Source: CAYXVJ01 sp050309435
GTDB taxonomy: Bacteria > Bacillota > Clostridia > Saccharofermentanales > Fastidiosipilaceae
Direction of reading: 5' to 3'
Length of the DNA stretch: 33,954 nt
NCBI GenBank assembly: GCA_050309435.1
Contig: JBNRMJ010000028.1
Coordinates: 1 to 33,954, forward strand
Both the position numbers and the translations under genes were made by a program. Under the pieces are notes generated by a model. It searched no databases. It saw only the letters and a list, made by a program, of their open reading frames with translations, and was not told where the DNA came from. Of the stretch, positions 8,469 to 16,454 are shown piece after piece (the stretch's first letter is position 1; every line of letters starts with the position of its first letter).

Positions 8469-8996
8469 TTAGTCTTCCGAAGCGATATAGACGCCGATGT
8501 CCAGTATGGGAAGCGCATCGCTGTTTTCAGGCATGAAACGTTCATCTGAATAGCGCTCGAAAAACCAGGTGGCGCCCTCGGCGTCGGCCTGAATCTTGTA
8601 GCCTTCTTCGGTCATGCGTTGGAAGGCTTGCATTTCGTTCTTGTACAGTTCGTTTTCGGGTCCTTGTATCCAGGCGATTCCGACGTCGGAAGCATCGAAA
8701 TCGGCGGACTCGAAGCCGTCGGGAACCGGGCTGTCCGCAGCGCGAAAAAGACCGATCCAGTACTGGAAATCGTGGTCTTTTTCTCTGAAGCGCATGAGGC
8801 CGAGTGGTGCATTGGCATCGTCGAAACACGAGGCCGGCTTGCTGTTTGCTTCGAGAGCGGCGAAGTAAGCTTCTTTGAACCACTGTTCCCATAAATGGCC
8901 GAAGCTTCCGTCCACTCGGTCGCTGTCTGCATAGCGTTTCCCGATAAAGCGGAGGCGGGGGAGTTTTTGGCGATAGACATTGATTATTTGAATCAT
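8469..8996 (-). CDS. GyrI-like / AraC-effector-binding domain protein
   Basis: 175 residues forming one stand-alone effector-binding (GyrI-like) domain with no DNA-binding part. Family-like features are the N-terminal strand ending LRFIGKRYADSD, the FGHLWEQWF helix, the FQYWIGLF strand, the PDGFESADFDAS turn and the acidic C-terminus. Such proteins bind small hydrophobic or cationic molecules; some inhibit gyrase or hydrolyse toxic compounds. Here the ligand is unknown. AAAGGAG lies 8 bases before the start. It is divergent from the YczE-like gene and shares a 139-base promoter region with it. Confidence 0.7.
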   Translation of the reverse strand: MIQIINVYRQKLPRLRFIGKRYADSDRVDGSFGHLWEQWFKEAYFAALEANSKPASCFDDANAPLGLMRFREKDHDFQYWIGLFRAADSPVPDGFESADFDASDVGIAWIQGPENELYKNEMQAFQRMTEEGYKIQADAEGATWFFERYSDERFMPENSDALPILDIGVYIASED

Positions 8997-9047
8997 GCTG
9001 CTTACTCCTTTGCGATATTTGATATCTGCATGATAGCACTCCGGATG

Positions 9048-9077
9048 ATGTCAATACAGTATCGAATCCGTTATAAT
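9048..9077 (+). promoter_or_regulatory. Sigma-A type promoter of the YczE-like gene
   Basis: ATGTCA (9048-9053, 4 of 6 consensus bases) and a perfect TATAAT (9072-9077) are 18 bases apart, about 59 bases before the ATG at 9136. The same -35 block read backwards (9049-9054) is TTGACA, so the minus-strand gene may use an overlapping promoter, although its -10 box is weak. Confidence 0.5.
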
Positions 9078-9135
9078 AGGCGTAATTTGTCGCGATCGGA
9101 CCCGGCTTTCGCAGCCGATTTCTAAGGTAGAGGTA

Positions 9136-9780
9136 ATGAACTTGTCTGAGATGAATAAACGTATCCTAATGACCTTGGGCGGTGTCGGACTGGGAGGCTT
9201 TAGCGTGGGTTTGTTTAACACGTCTGCTTTCGGTATGGACCCTTTTCAGGTTTTTGCTCACGGCATCTGGCCGGAAGCTCGTATCGGTTTCGGTACTTTT
9301 TATATGATTCTGAATCTTCTGATGCTTGTCTTGATCTTCTTTCTCGACCGTAAGAAAATCGGTATCACCACATTCATCAATATTTTCCTGTTGGGTTATG
9401 CGGTGGAGTTTTCGTCCTGGTACTTCGGGAATCTATGGCCGGAGCCGTCCTTTGCCCTTCGTATGGCGCTCTTGCTAGTGGCGGTCGTGGTGATGTGCTT
9501 TGGTTCTTCACTCTATTACGTGGCGGACCTCGGTGTTTCGACTTATGACGCGATTGCCTTGATTCTGACCGAGAGAACGAAGTGGAAGTTTCAGTATCTG
9601 CGTATCGCCTCGGACGTGATTTGTACGGCAATCGGCTATTTCCTCGGTGCGATTGTCGGTGTGGGGACGCTGATAACGGCTTTCTTCATGGGGCCTTTGA
9701 TCGCTTTTTTCCGCGACAAAGTGGCTATCCCGATGCGTTACGGCCGTAAAAGTCCGGAAGCGTCGGAAGCGAAAGTCTGA
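9136..9780 (+). CDS. YczE/YitT-like integral membrane protein
   Basis: 214 residues with five or six membrane segments (about residues 10-30, 48-70, 77-98, 108-130, 155-180, 180-195). The family pattern is clear: an early GGVGLGGFSVGLFNTSAFGMDPF stretch and a related LGVSTYDAIALIL stretch after the fourth helix, as in B. subtilis YczE and YitT relatives. Function in this family is not established. AAGG 8 bases before ATG 9136 supports the start; ATG 9151 is an alternative. The gene has its own promoter and terminator. Confidence 0.75.
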   Translation: MNLSEMNKRILMTLGGVGLGGFSVGLFNTSAFGMDPFQVFAHGIWPEARIGFGTFYMILNLLMLVLIFFLDRKKIGITTFINIFLLGYAVEFSSWYFGNLWPEPSFALRMALLLVAVVVMCFGSSLYYVADLGVSTYDAIALILTERTKWKFQYLRIASDVICTAIGYFLGAIVGVGTLITAFFMGPLIAFFRDKVAIPMRYGRKSPEASEAKV

Positions 9781-9805
9781 TGTAGCAGAAAATATTCGTA
9801 ATGGC

Positions 9806-9853
9806 AAAGAGGCCGACCGGCATTAGAATTGTTGCCGTTCTGCCTCTTTTTTT
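9806..9853 (+). terminator. Rho-independent terminator after the YczE-like gene
   Basis: AAAGAGGC (9806-9813) pairs with GCCTCTTT (9842-9849), with an inner CGGCA/TTGCCG stem, and the stem ends in a run of seven or more T. It lies 26 bases after the stop. Confidence 0.8.
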
Positions 9854-9872
9854 GTCGACGGAGGGGCTGGTA

Positions 9873-10772
9873 TTAGCTGGTCAGGAAACCGCCGCCGTTG
9901 ATGTGAATAGTTTGGCCCGTGATGTAACTGGATGCCCGCTCCCAGGCCAGGAAGACATAGGCTTCGGCCAGTTCGAGAGGCTGGCCCGGTCTTTTCAGCG
10001 GCGTGTCGGAGCCGAATTGATCGACCTTTTCTTTATCGAAGGTAGAAGGGATCAAAGGTGTCCAGATCGGTCCCGGCGCGACTTGATTGACGCGGATTTT
10101 CTTCTCGGCCAGTTGTTCGGCCAGCGAACGGGTGAAGCTTGTGATCGCGCCTTTGGTCGATGAGTAATCCAGGAGTTCCGCGCTGCCGCGGTAGGCGGTA
10201 ACCGACGCGGTATTGATGATGCAGCTGCCTTCTTTCAAGTGAGGGAGGGCGGCGCGACTCAGATAAAACATGCTGAATATATTCGTTTTAAACGTACGAA
10301 GCAGCTGTTCGTCCGTGAGATTTGTCAGAGATTTGACCGGGTGCTGCTCGGCTGCGTTGTTGACGAGTATGTCCAGTTTTCCGAAGCGCTCGACCGTTTG
10401 CTCGACTAGTCTTTGGCAGAAGTCGGACTCGCCGATATCTCCCGCGACCAGCAGGCAGTCTGCTCCGATGGCCTCAATATCGGCCTTCGTTTGCATGGCG
10501 TCGTCGGTTTCGTTTTTATAGGCGATTGAGATTTGGGCGCCTTCCTTGGCATAAGCGACCGCGACCGCGCGACCGATGCCGCTGTCGCCGCCGGTAATCA
10601 AGGCTACTTTTCCCCGAAGGCGTCCGAAACCCGGAAAATCGTCTTCGTATACGGGTTTTCTTTTCATGTCTTCTTCATGACCGGGACGTTGGGATTGTGT
10701 TTCGGCTTTAATATCGCCGGCATCCGGATAGTCGGGTGTATCGGGTATCTGTTTATTGGATTCAGAATTCAT
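9873..10772 (-). CDS. Short-chain dehydrogenase, general-stress type (YhdF/YghA-like)
   Basis: 299 residues from the ATG at 10772, which has AAAGGAGG at ideal distance; the longer frame to 10856 lacks a ribosome site. A polar N-terminal extension of about 50 residues precedes the Rossmann fold, as in the Gram-positive general stress proteins of this group. The cofactor motif TGGDSGIG is at 60-67, NNA at 138-140, and the catalytic residues are S190, Y203 and K207 (YSSTK). The C-terminal INGGGF motif is complete. The enzyme would reduce or oxidise an unknown alcohol/carbonyl with NAD(P). It is a single-gene unit convergent with the YczE-like gene. Confidence 0.88.
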   Translation of the reverse strand: MNSESNKQIPDTPDYPDAGDIKAETQSQRPGHEEDMKRKPVYEDDFPGFGRLRGKVALITGGDSGIGRAVAVAYAKEGAQISIAYKNETDDAMQTKADIEAIGADCLLVAGDIGESDFCQRLVEQTVERFGKLDILVNNAAEQHPVKSLTNLTDEQLLRTFKTNIFSMFYLSRAALPHLKEGSCIINTASVTAYRGSAELLDYSSTKGAITSFTRSLAEQLAEKKIRVNQVAPGPIWTPLIPSTFDKEKVDQFGSDTPLKRPGQPLELAEAYVFLAWERASSYITGQTIHINGGGFLTS

Positions 10773-10909
10773 CTTGTCCTCCTTTATAGGATAAGGCGTT
10801 TGAATTTGAGATCTGTTTCCAGTATAGGGGAGAAAAAGAGGAAGCCCGGAAACCATCGATTCATCAGCTAGTGAGGCAAGACGAGGGGAGGCGCAGGAGA
10901 AAACGACAT

Positions 10910-10947
10910 AAAAAACAGCCCGGAAGCAAAGTCGATTGCTTTCGGGC
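10910..10947 (-). terminator. Rho-independent terminator of the formate-tetrahydrofolate ligase gene
   Basis: GCCCGGAAGCAA (10918-10929) pairs with TTGCTTTCGGGC (10936-10947) with a single G-U pair and a six-base loop. On the minus strand the stem is followed by TGTTTTTTATG. It lies about 25 bases after the stop at 10973. Confidence 0.85.
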
Positions 10948-10972
10948 CGTGTGATCGAAACGTTTATTATGT

Positions 10973-12640
10973 TCAGGATAAGCCGATGATCGTACCGTCC
11001 GGAAGTAAATCCATACCGAGTGCGGCAGGCAGTTTGGGCAGACCGGGCATGGTCATGATGTCGCCGGTCAGGGCAACCACGAAACCGGCACCTGCCGCCA
11101 CGCGCAACTCGCGGACCGTAATCTTGAAACCGCGCGGGGCGCCGAGCAGTTTGGGATTGTCGGAGAAGGAATATTGCGTTTTGGCCATGCAGACAGGGAA
11201 GTGATCGAAGCCGTTTTCGCGAAGCGAGCTCAACTGTTTGAACGCTTCGGCCGTGAATTCGACATCGTCGGCGCGATAAATTTCGCGGGCAATCTTCCTG
11301 ATTTTTTCGTCAACGGGAAGTTCCGAATCGTAGAGCGTCTTGAAGCCGGAGGATTCGGCTGCGTTCTCGACAACCAGACGGGCCAGCTCCAGACCGCCTT
11401 CGCCTCCGTCGGCGAAGACCGTGCTGACGGCCACTCGGACGCCAAGCGCTTCGGCTCTTTCGCGAATCAGTTCCAGCTCTCTTTTACTGTCTGTCGGGAA
11501 ATGGTTGATCGCCACGACGACCGGTACGCCAAACTTCTGCAGATTTTCGATGTGCTGCTCGAGATTAGCCAGGCCCAGAGCCAGAGCATCCAAATTCTCC
11601 GCAGCCAGATCTGTTTTAGCAACGCCGCCGTTCATCTTCAAGGCGCGTACCGTGGCGACAAGCACCGTGAGAGCCGGTGTCAGGCCGGCGAAGCGGGATT
11701 TGATGTCGAAGAATTTCTCCGCCCCCAGATCCGCACCGAATCCGGCTTCGGTAATCACATAGTCGGCCAGCTTTAAGGCCGTTTTCGTGGCCAGAACGGA
11801 GTTGCATCCGTGAGCTATATTGGCGAAGGGTCCGCCGTGGATGATCGCAGGCGTGTTTTCCGTCGTCTGAACGAGGTTTGGTTTCAGGGCGTCTTTGAGT
11901 AAAAGGGCCATCGCACCCGTAGCCTGCAGATCGCCGGCAGTCACCGGCGAACCGTCGCGGCGATAAGCCACGACCATGCGGCCGAGCCGCTCTTTTAAGT
12001 CTTCGATGCCCGAAGTCAGGCAGAGAATGGCCATGATCTCCGAAGCAACCGTGATGTCAAAACCGCTCTCGCGCATCACGCCGTCGCCTCGATTACCCAG
12101 CCCGATGATGACATGGCGCAGGGTTCGGTCGTTCATATCCATCACGCGTTTCCAGACAACGCGTTTCGTATCGATGCCGAGACTGTTGCCCTGCTGCAGG
12201 TGGTTGTCGATCAAAGCGGCCAGGAGGTTGTGCGCGGAAGTAATCGCATGAAAATCACCGGTAAAATGCAAGTTGATATCTTCCATGGGCAAAACCTGGG
12301 CATAGCCGCCGCCTGCCGCGCCGCCTTTCATACCAAAACAAGGACCGAGAGAAGGCTCGCGAAGCGTGGTGATCGCACGGTAGCCGAGTTTGTTCAGAGC
12401 CATGGACAAACCGACATTGGTCGTAGTTTTACCTTCGCCGGCCGGTGTCGGGTTGATCGCCGTAACCAGAATCAGCTTTCCGTCCGCTTTTTCATGCCGG
12501 TTCTCCAGCGCGGACAGATCGATCTTGGCCTTGGTGCGGCCATAAAGTTCGAACTCCTCTTCGGTAAGTCCCAGCGACGTCGCAATCCGGTCGATGAACA
12601 GCAGTTTGCTTTCCTGGGCGATCTGGACATCTGATTTCAT
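10973..12640 (-). CDS. fhs: Formate--tetrahydrofolate ligase
   Basis: 555 residues, full family length. The ATP-binding loop TPAGEGKTTT is at residues 65-74, followed by the family signatures REPSLGPCFGMKGGAAGGGYAQ (split: REPSLGPCFGMKGG, then AAGGGYAQV) and FTGDFHAITSAHNLL, with the C-terminal GDIMTMPGLPK. It makes 10-formyltetrahydrofolate from formate, tetrahydrofolate and ATP in the cytoplasm, for purine synthesis or one-carbon flow. CGGAGGAG precedes the ATG. It starts only 30 bases after the fucosidase stop on the same strand, so it may be read through from the araC-fucosidase unit. No other one-carbon gene is near. Confidence 0.97.
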   Translation of the reverse strand: MKSDVQIAQESKLLFIDRIATSLGLTEEEFELYGRTKAKIDLSALENRHEKADGKLILVTAINPTPAGEGKTTTNVGLSMALNKLGYRAITTLREPSLGPCFGMKGGAAGGGYAQVLPMEDINLHFTGDFHAITSAHNLLAALIDNHLQQGNSLGIDTKRVVWKRVMDMNDRTLRHVIIGLGNRGDGVMRESGFDITVASEIMAILCLTSGIEDLKERLGRMVVAYRRDGSPVTAGDLQATGAMALLLKDALKPNLVQTTENTPAIIHGGPFANIAHGCNSVLATKTALKLADYVITEAGFGADLGAEKFFDIKSRFAGLTPALTVLVATVRALKMNGGVAKTDLAAENLDALALGLANLEQHIENLQKFGVPVVVAINHFPTDSKRELELIRERAEALGVRVAVSTVFADGGEGGLELARLVVENAAESSGFKTLYDSELPVDEKIRKIAREIYRADDVEFTAEAFKQLSSLRENGFDHFPVCMAKTQYSFSDNPKLLGAPRGFKITVRELRVAAGAGFVVALTGDIMTMPGLPKLPAALGMDLLPDGTIIGLS

Positions 12641-12670
12641 ACGCTCTCCTCCGTTAATATGGTTTCGCTT

Positions 12671-14335
12671 TCAGGGCTTGATAACTATGCGGCTTTGGGC
12701 GACAAAGAGCTTCCCGTCCGCTCCGCTGTATGACGCCTCGACATAAAAATCTTTTTCCTCGCCGGCGCCGGCGGCGATGGTCACGATCTGATGACGGTGT
12801 TCCTTTTCTCCGGCCTCGAAACACATGCTCTCGTGGGTACGGTCATGATAGTACTGTCCCTGGACCGCGGTTCCGGGCGGCGTATCGAGGAAGTAAGTCA
12901 GCCGGCTTTCGCCATTATCCCGCAACAATCCGATTTCGACCGTGTCGCCCGCTTTCACTTCATATGTTTCGGAAGCGAAACGAAGTTCGCCTTTTTGATC
13001 CTCTTCGCCGAGTCTGAAGTCATCGGTGAGGATATAAGCGCCGACCGAATCGATCTTGGGCTCGCCGTAAATCGTATGCACGCTGATCTGTACTTCGGCC
13101 GTTCTGCCCCGCGGACCGCGCATCAGGCGTCTGGCGCCAACCGTACCCGCTTCGGCGAAGACATGTGCCTCCCCGTTTTCGTCAATCCAGCGAACACTGA
13201 CCCGATCGATGCGCTGTCCGGTTTCGGCGATGGCTTCTTTCAGCTCAAAACAATCGAATTCGACAACGGTCTGGAAATCCAGCTTCATCAGCGTATAGCC
13301 GCCGGCTTCGTCATACGAAACGGTTTCAAGGGCAAACTCATCCGCCACGTTGTGAGCGAAACTGTTTCTGATGTTTTCTCCGAAACGCCGGATGGCCTCA
13401 TAGTAGGATTCCGGGAAGTCGCCGCTTGTATTCGGCGGTACATTCAAAAGCAAAGGAGAACCCCGGCCGACGGAGTTAAAGTAGATCTCGGCCAGTTTCT
13501 GCGGGCTCTTGGGTTCCTGGCCTTCGTGCCAGAACCAGCCCGCGTTAATCGACACATCGACTTCCGGTATCGACCAGACAAAAGTCGAATCTTCGCCGGC
13601 CACGTGTTTCTCGCCGGTACCGAACTCGCCGGTGTCGGGCAGAAGACACCAGTTCTGATCCGGCGCCCGGCCGCTCTCGTTACCGACCCAGTGCACGCCG
13701 CCTTCGCTACCCGCGCCGAAAATAAGGATATCCGGATTGTGCTTGCGCATGGCGCGAATCCACTCGGGGAAATTATACCATTGGGCATTGGCTCCCACGC
13801 CCTTGGCGCCGTCGAGCCACCATTCGACAAACTTGCCGTCGCGCCCGTAGACGGGATTCGACGTGATCTCAAGAATTTGATTGATATAGTATTCGTTGTA
13901 ATCGCCGTTGGTATCTGTTTCCTCATCCATACCTTCGCCATAGCCGTAGGAAGGTTCGTGAACGTCCCAGGGCGATAAATAGCAGCCCATGTCCATGCCG
14001 TGCAGGCTGCAGGCGGCGGAAAGTTCGGCCAGTATATCGCCTTGATACGGACTTGAAGCCACGCTGTGATCCGTGTACTTGCTGCGCCAGATACAAAAAC
14101 CGTCATGATGCTTGGCCGTCACGATCAAACGTTTGAAACCCGCTTCTTTTAAAGCGCGAACGATTCCGTCCGCATTGAAACCGGACGGATTAAAGAATTT
14201 GGGATCTTCCGTGCCGTCGCCCCACTCGCTGTCCGTGAACGTGTTCATGCCGAAATGCATAAATGCAGCCAGCTCGTCATAGTGATAGTTTAGCTGCATC
14301 TCATTCGGCAAAGGTATGTTTCTCATATTATTCAT
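12671..14335 (-). CDS. Alpha-L-fucosidase, GH29
   Basis: 554 residues. The catalytic barrel spans about residues 10-340, with FMHFGMNTFTDSEWG, VTAKHHDGFCIW (the HHDGF motif) and the nucleophile D175 in EWWLDGA. The catalytic part followed by a beta-rich tail of about 200 residues fits the GH29-B type, which prefers alpha-1,3/1,4-linked fucose on branched glycans, but the subfamily is a judgement by eye. No signal peptide is visible, so it probably works in the cytoplasm on imported oligosaccharides. It overlaps the araC gene by 4 bases (ATGA), which makes regulation by that gene product likely. A second, broken fucosidase lies at 29089-30183. Confidence 0.9.
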   Translation of the reverse strand: MNNMRNIPLPNEMQLNYHYDELAAFMHFGMNTFTDSEWGDGTEDPKFFNPSGFNADGIVRALKEAGFKRLIVTAKHHDGFCIWRSKYTDHSVASSPYQGDILAELSAACSLHGMDMGCYLSPWDVHEPSYGYGEGMDEETDTNGDYNEYYINQILEITSNPVYGRDGKFVEWWLDGAKGVGANAQWYNFPEWIRAMRKHNPDILIFGAGSEGGVHWVGNESGRAPDQNWCLLPDTGEFGTGEKHVAGEDSTFVWSIPEVDVSINAGWFWHEGQEPKSPQKLAEIYFNSVGRGSPLLLNVPPNTSGDFPESYYEAIRRFGENIRNSFAHNVADEFALETVSYDEAGGYTLMKLDFQTVVEFDCFELKEAIAETGQRIDRVSVRWIDENGEAHVFAEAGTVGARRLMRGPRGRTAEVQISVHTIYGEPKIDSVGAYILTDDFRLGEEDQKGELRFASETYEVKAGDTVEIGLLRDNGESRLTYFLDTPPGTAVQGQYYHDRTHESMCFEAGEKEHRHQIVTIAAGAGEEKDFYVEASYSGADGKLFVAQSRIVIKP

Positions 14336-15276
14336 GCTTCCTTCCTGTTTGGAGAAATGGACATTAACTTCTTGCGGTATTGAAGAGGGGATTCGCCTTT
14401 GGCCCGTTTAAACTGGGCGATGAAGTAACTTGACGAAGTAAAACCCACGTCGCCCGTGATATCGGTAATCGAATCTTCGGACTGCATCAGGCGCTTCTCG
14501 GCTTCGAGCAGACGGAAATGATTCAGGTAATCGGTGAAACTTTTCCCGACCGCCCGCTTGAAGAAACGACTGAAGTAAGTGTAGGTCATTTCGGCCACTT
14601 CCGCCGCGTCCTGAGCGGTAATAGGGTGTGCGTAATTTTCTTCCACGAAGTCAAATACCTTCTGTAAAACAACAATCTGGCGATCCGTCAAACCGCTTTC
14701 TGTCTCACGGATCATACCTTTGGCTTTCCAGCGACGCAATACCCATAAATAGATATTGGTCAGACTGGCACGAACGGCTAATTCGTATGCAAAATCCTTG
14801 GCCATTATTTCCCTGTAAACGGACCAGACATGCGCATCGATGCCGCTGCCGCGCAGCTCGGAGCTGCGAAAATGCTGTTGAGGTTTAAATTCGAAATCGC
14901 TTAACGGCCGCAGGTAACGGTACTCGAAACTGCTGCCCGCCGTTGTATAAAGAATATCGGGATCGAAGCGAAGACAGATATAACTGGCGCCGGGATAACC
15001 GTAAATCAGATGAACTTCTCTGGTATTGATAAAAACCATGTCTCCCGGCTGTAAAAGATAGTTCCTGCCGTCCAGTATGATGGCCGCCTCGCCGGAGGTC
15101 TGGAAGATGACTTCCATGTAATCGTGCCAGTGGGAGTCTGCCATTAATACAGGTACGGTAGACAGGCCGCTGCCGGGCTTTTTCTCGACCGCGCATCGCT
15201 GAATATGAGCCAGATAGGGCTCCTGACCTTTCAATTCCTCGTGCTGACTGAAAATATGCAAGTCTTTTTGACTCAT
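14332..15276 (-). CDS. AraC-family transcriptional regulator
   Basis: 314 residues. The N-terminal cupin-like sensor covers residues 45-160 (HWHDYMEVIF, LQPGDMVFINTREVHLIYG), and the C-terminal double helix-turn-helix covers residues 205-305 (ITAQDAAEVAEMTYTYFSRFFK and ITDITGDVGFTSSSYFIAQFKR, then the GESPLQYRK signature). Such proteins activate sugar-use genes when they bind a carbohydrate. The gene overlaps the fucosidase gene downstream and faces the isomerase/oxidoreductase operon across a 307-base gap with two palindromes, so both units are plausible targets. GGAG lies about 12 bases before the ATG, a rather wide spacing. Confidence 0.9.
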   Translation of the reverse strand: MSQKDLHIFSQHEELKGQEPYLAHIQRCAVEKKPGSGLSTVPVLMADSHWHDYMEVIFQTSGEAAIILDGRNYLLQPGDMVFINTREVHLIYGYPGASYICLRFDPDILYTTAGSSFEYRYLRPLSDFEFKPQQHFRSSELRGSGIDAHVWSVYREIMAKDFAYELAVRASLTNIYLWVLRRWKAKGMIRETESGLTDRQIVVLQKVFDFVEENYAHPITAQDAAEVAEMTYTYFSRFFKRAVGKSFTDYLNHFRLLEAEKRLMQSEDSITDITGDVGFTSSSYFIAQFKRAKGESPLQYRKKLMSISPNRKEA

Positions 15277-15583
15277 GAATCGCCGCTGCTCCTGTCCGAT
15301 CGATTAAATTGTTAATGCTTTTCCCATATTTTAGCATATGGGCTCCGGCTAGGGTATTTCTTTGCATTCTTATATGATTCGAGACAATCCGGGGAGCTTG
15401 TTCTGTGGATATTGTTATGACAAAGACGGTAATTTCTTTTTCTTTCATCCTTTGCAAAGGAGGAGCAGAGCAGAAAAAACGCAAAATATTGACATTTTCG
15501 GTCGGCAAAACTCTATTATCTGACGTCGCGGTCTGATAAATTGTACCTATCTAGGTCTTTCGATAATAAATGGAGGTGTCATT
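15277..15583. promoter_or_regulatory. Divergent regulatory region between araC and the isomerase/oxidoreductase operon
   Basis: No gene is seen in these 307 bases. They contain the perfect inverted repeat CCCATAT-6-ATATGGG (15323-15342) near araC, a plus-strand promoter (15489-15519), and the perfect inverted repeat ACCTA-TC-TAGGT (15545-15556) between that promoter and the first operon gene. The two repeats are candidate operators, or hairpins in the transcripts. Confidence 0.5.
15489..15519 (+). promoter_or_regulatory. Promoter of the four-gene isomerase/oxidoreductase operon
   Basis: A perfect -35 box TTGACA (15489-15494) is followed by TATTAT at 15514-15519 (19-base spacing) or TCTATT at 15512-15517 (17-base spacing). 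The start of the first gene is about 65 bases downstream, leaving room for the palindrome at 15545-15556 just after the transcription start. Confidence 0.6.
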
Positions 15584-16351
15584 ATGTCGAAACGTATCGC
15601 CCTGCAGCTTTATTCACTGCGCGAGTATGTGGGTGAAGACCCGATCGCCATGCTGAAGAAAGTGAAAGCATGTGGCTTCAATGCGGTTGAGTTCGCCGGA
15701 TATTACGGTCTCGAGGCCGCCGAACTGAAAGCCGTTCTTGATGAAATCGGCTTGGAACCGCTGTCGTCTCACGTCGGCTATCAGTTACTGGACGAAAAAC
15801 TTGACGAAGTCGTCGCTTACAGTCGCGAACTGGGTCTGAAATATGTGATATGCCCGGCCGCCAGACTCGAAACAATCGAAGATTGCAAGACAGTCGCCGC
15901 CGTGTTGAACCGTGCCCACGAAGCCCTCAGCCCTTACGGCATCAAGGTCGGCTACCATAATCACAACTTCGAGTTTGTCGAAGCCGAAGGCCGCTACCTG
16001 ATGGACTATCTGCGCGAAGGTTATGCACACGATGATATGATCGTGGAAATCGATACCTGCTGGATTCGTTATGCCGGCGTCGATCCCGTCGCTTATATCG
16101 ATGGTCTGGGCAGCGTTGCCGGTCCCACTCATTTCAAGGAACTGGGCGCCAATTTCAAACCGGGCAGCCACGAGGATCTGGACGTTCAGATCGGTAAGGG
16201 CATCATCGACTTCAAGGGTGTTCTGGAAGTTCTGAAGAAGAACGGTTCGCTCGAGAAGGGCGTGGTCGTCGAGCAAGAAGGCTTCACGGGCGATCCTTAC
16301 GAGGATCTGACCAGAAGCGTCGAGCATCTGACATCTATCTGGCCCGAGTAA
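15584..16351 (+). CDS. Sugar phosphate isomerase/epimerase-like TIM barrel (IolE-like)
   Basis: 255 residues of the xylose-isomerase-like fold. Metal-site strands are visible: GYHNHNFEF, MIVEIDTCWIRYAGVDP, THFKELG, and VVVEQEGF near the C-terminus. The same strand set occurs in inosose dehydratases and in isomerases that act on keto sugars. It is the first gene of a four-gene operon with two Gfo/Idh/MocA oxidoreductases, so it likely handles a keto sugar or inosose produced or used by them; the exact substrate is not known. Start ATG has TGGAGG upstream. A tetraloop hairpin lies in the gap after the stop. Confidence 0.8.
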   Translation: MSKRIALQLYSLREYVGEDPIAMLKKVKACGFNAVEFAGYYGLEAAELKAVLDEIGLEPLSSHVGYQLLDEKLDEVVAYSRELGLKYVICPAARLETIEDCKTVAAVLNRAHEALSPYGIKVGYHNHNFEFVEAEGRYLMDYLREGYAHDDMIVEIDTCWIRYAGVDPVAYIDGLGSVAGPTHFKELGANFKPGSHEDLDVQIGKGIIDFKGVLEVLKKNGSLEKGVVVEQEGFTGDPYEDLTRSVEHLTSIWPE

Positions 16352-16396
16352 TTCACTCATTATTATTCGCTTATAACAGCTAAGTTCTTATCGGCC

Positions 16397-16417
16397 GTCT
16401 CATCGCTTGCGAGAGAC
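16397..16417 (+). other. CUUG-tetraloop hairpin in the intercistronic gap
   Basis: GTCTC (16397-16401) pairs with GAGAC (16413-16417), and TCG (16403-16405) with CGA (16410-16412), leaving one bulged A and a CTTG loop closed by G-C. The G(CUUG)C loop is a known extra-stable RNA tetraloop. No T run follows, so it is not a normal terminator. It stands 38 bases before the highly codon-biased oxidoreductase gene and may guard or process the operon RNA. Confidence 0.5.
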
Positions 16418-16454
16418 ATATAAAACATCATAAAGAGACAAGAGGAGAAAAATC

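Noticed and set aside
12791..13978. Open frame of 395 codons antisense to the fucosidase gene
   Set aside because: It has no ribosome site or family motif and mirrors a clear GH29 gene; the codon bias of the real gene leaves few stops on the other strand.
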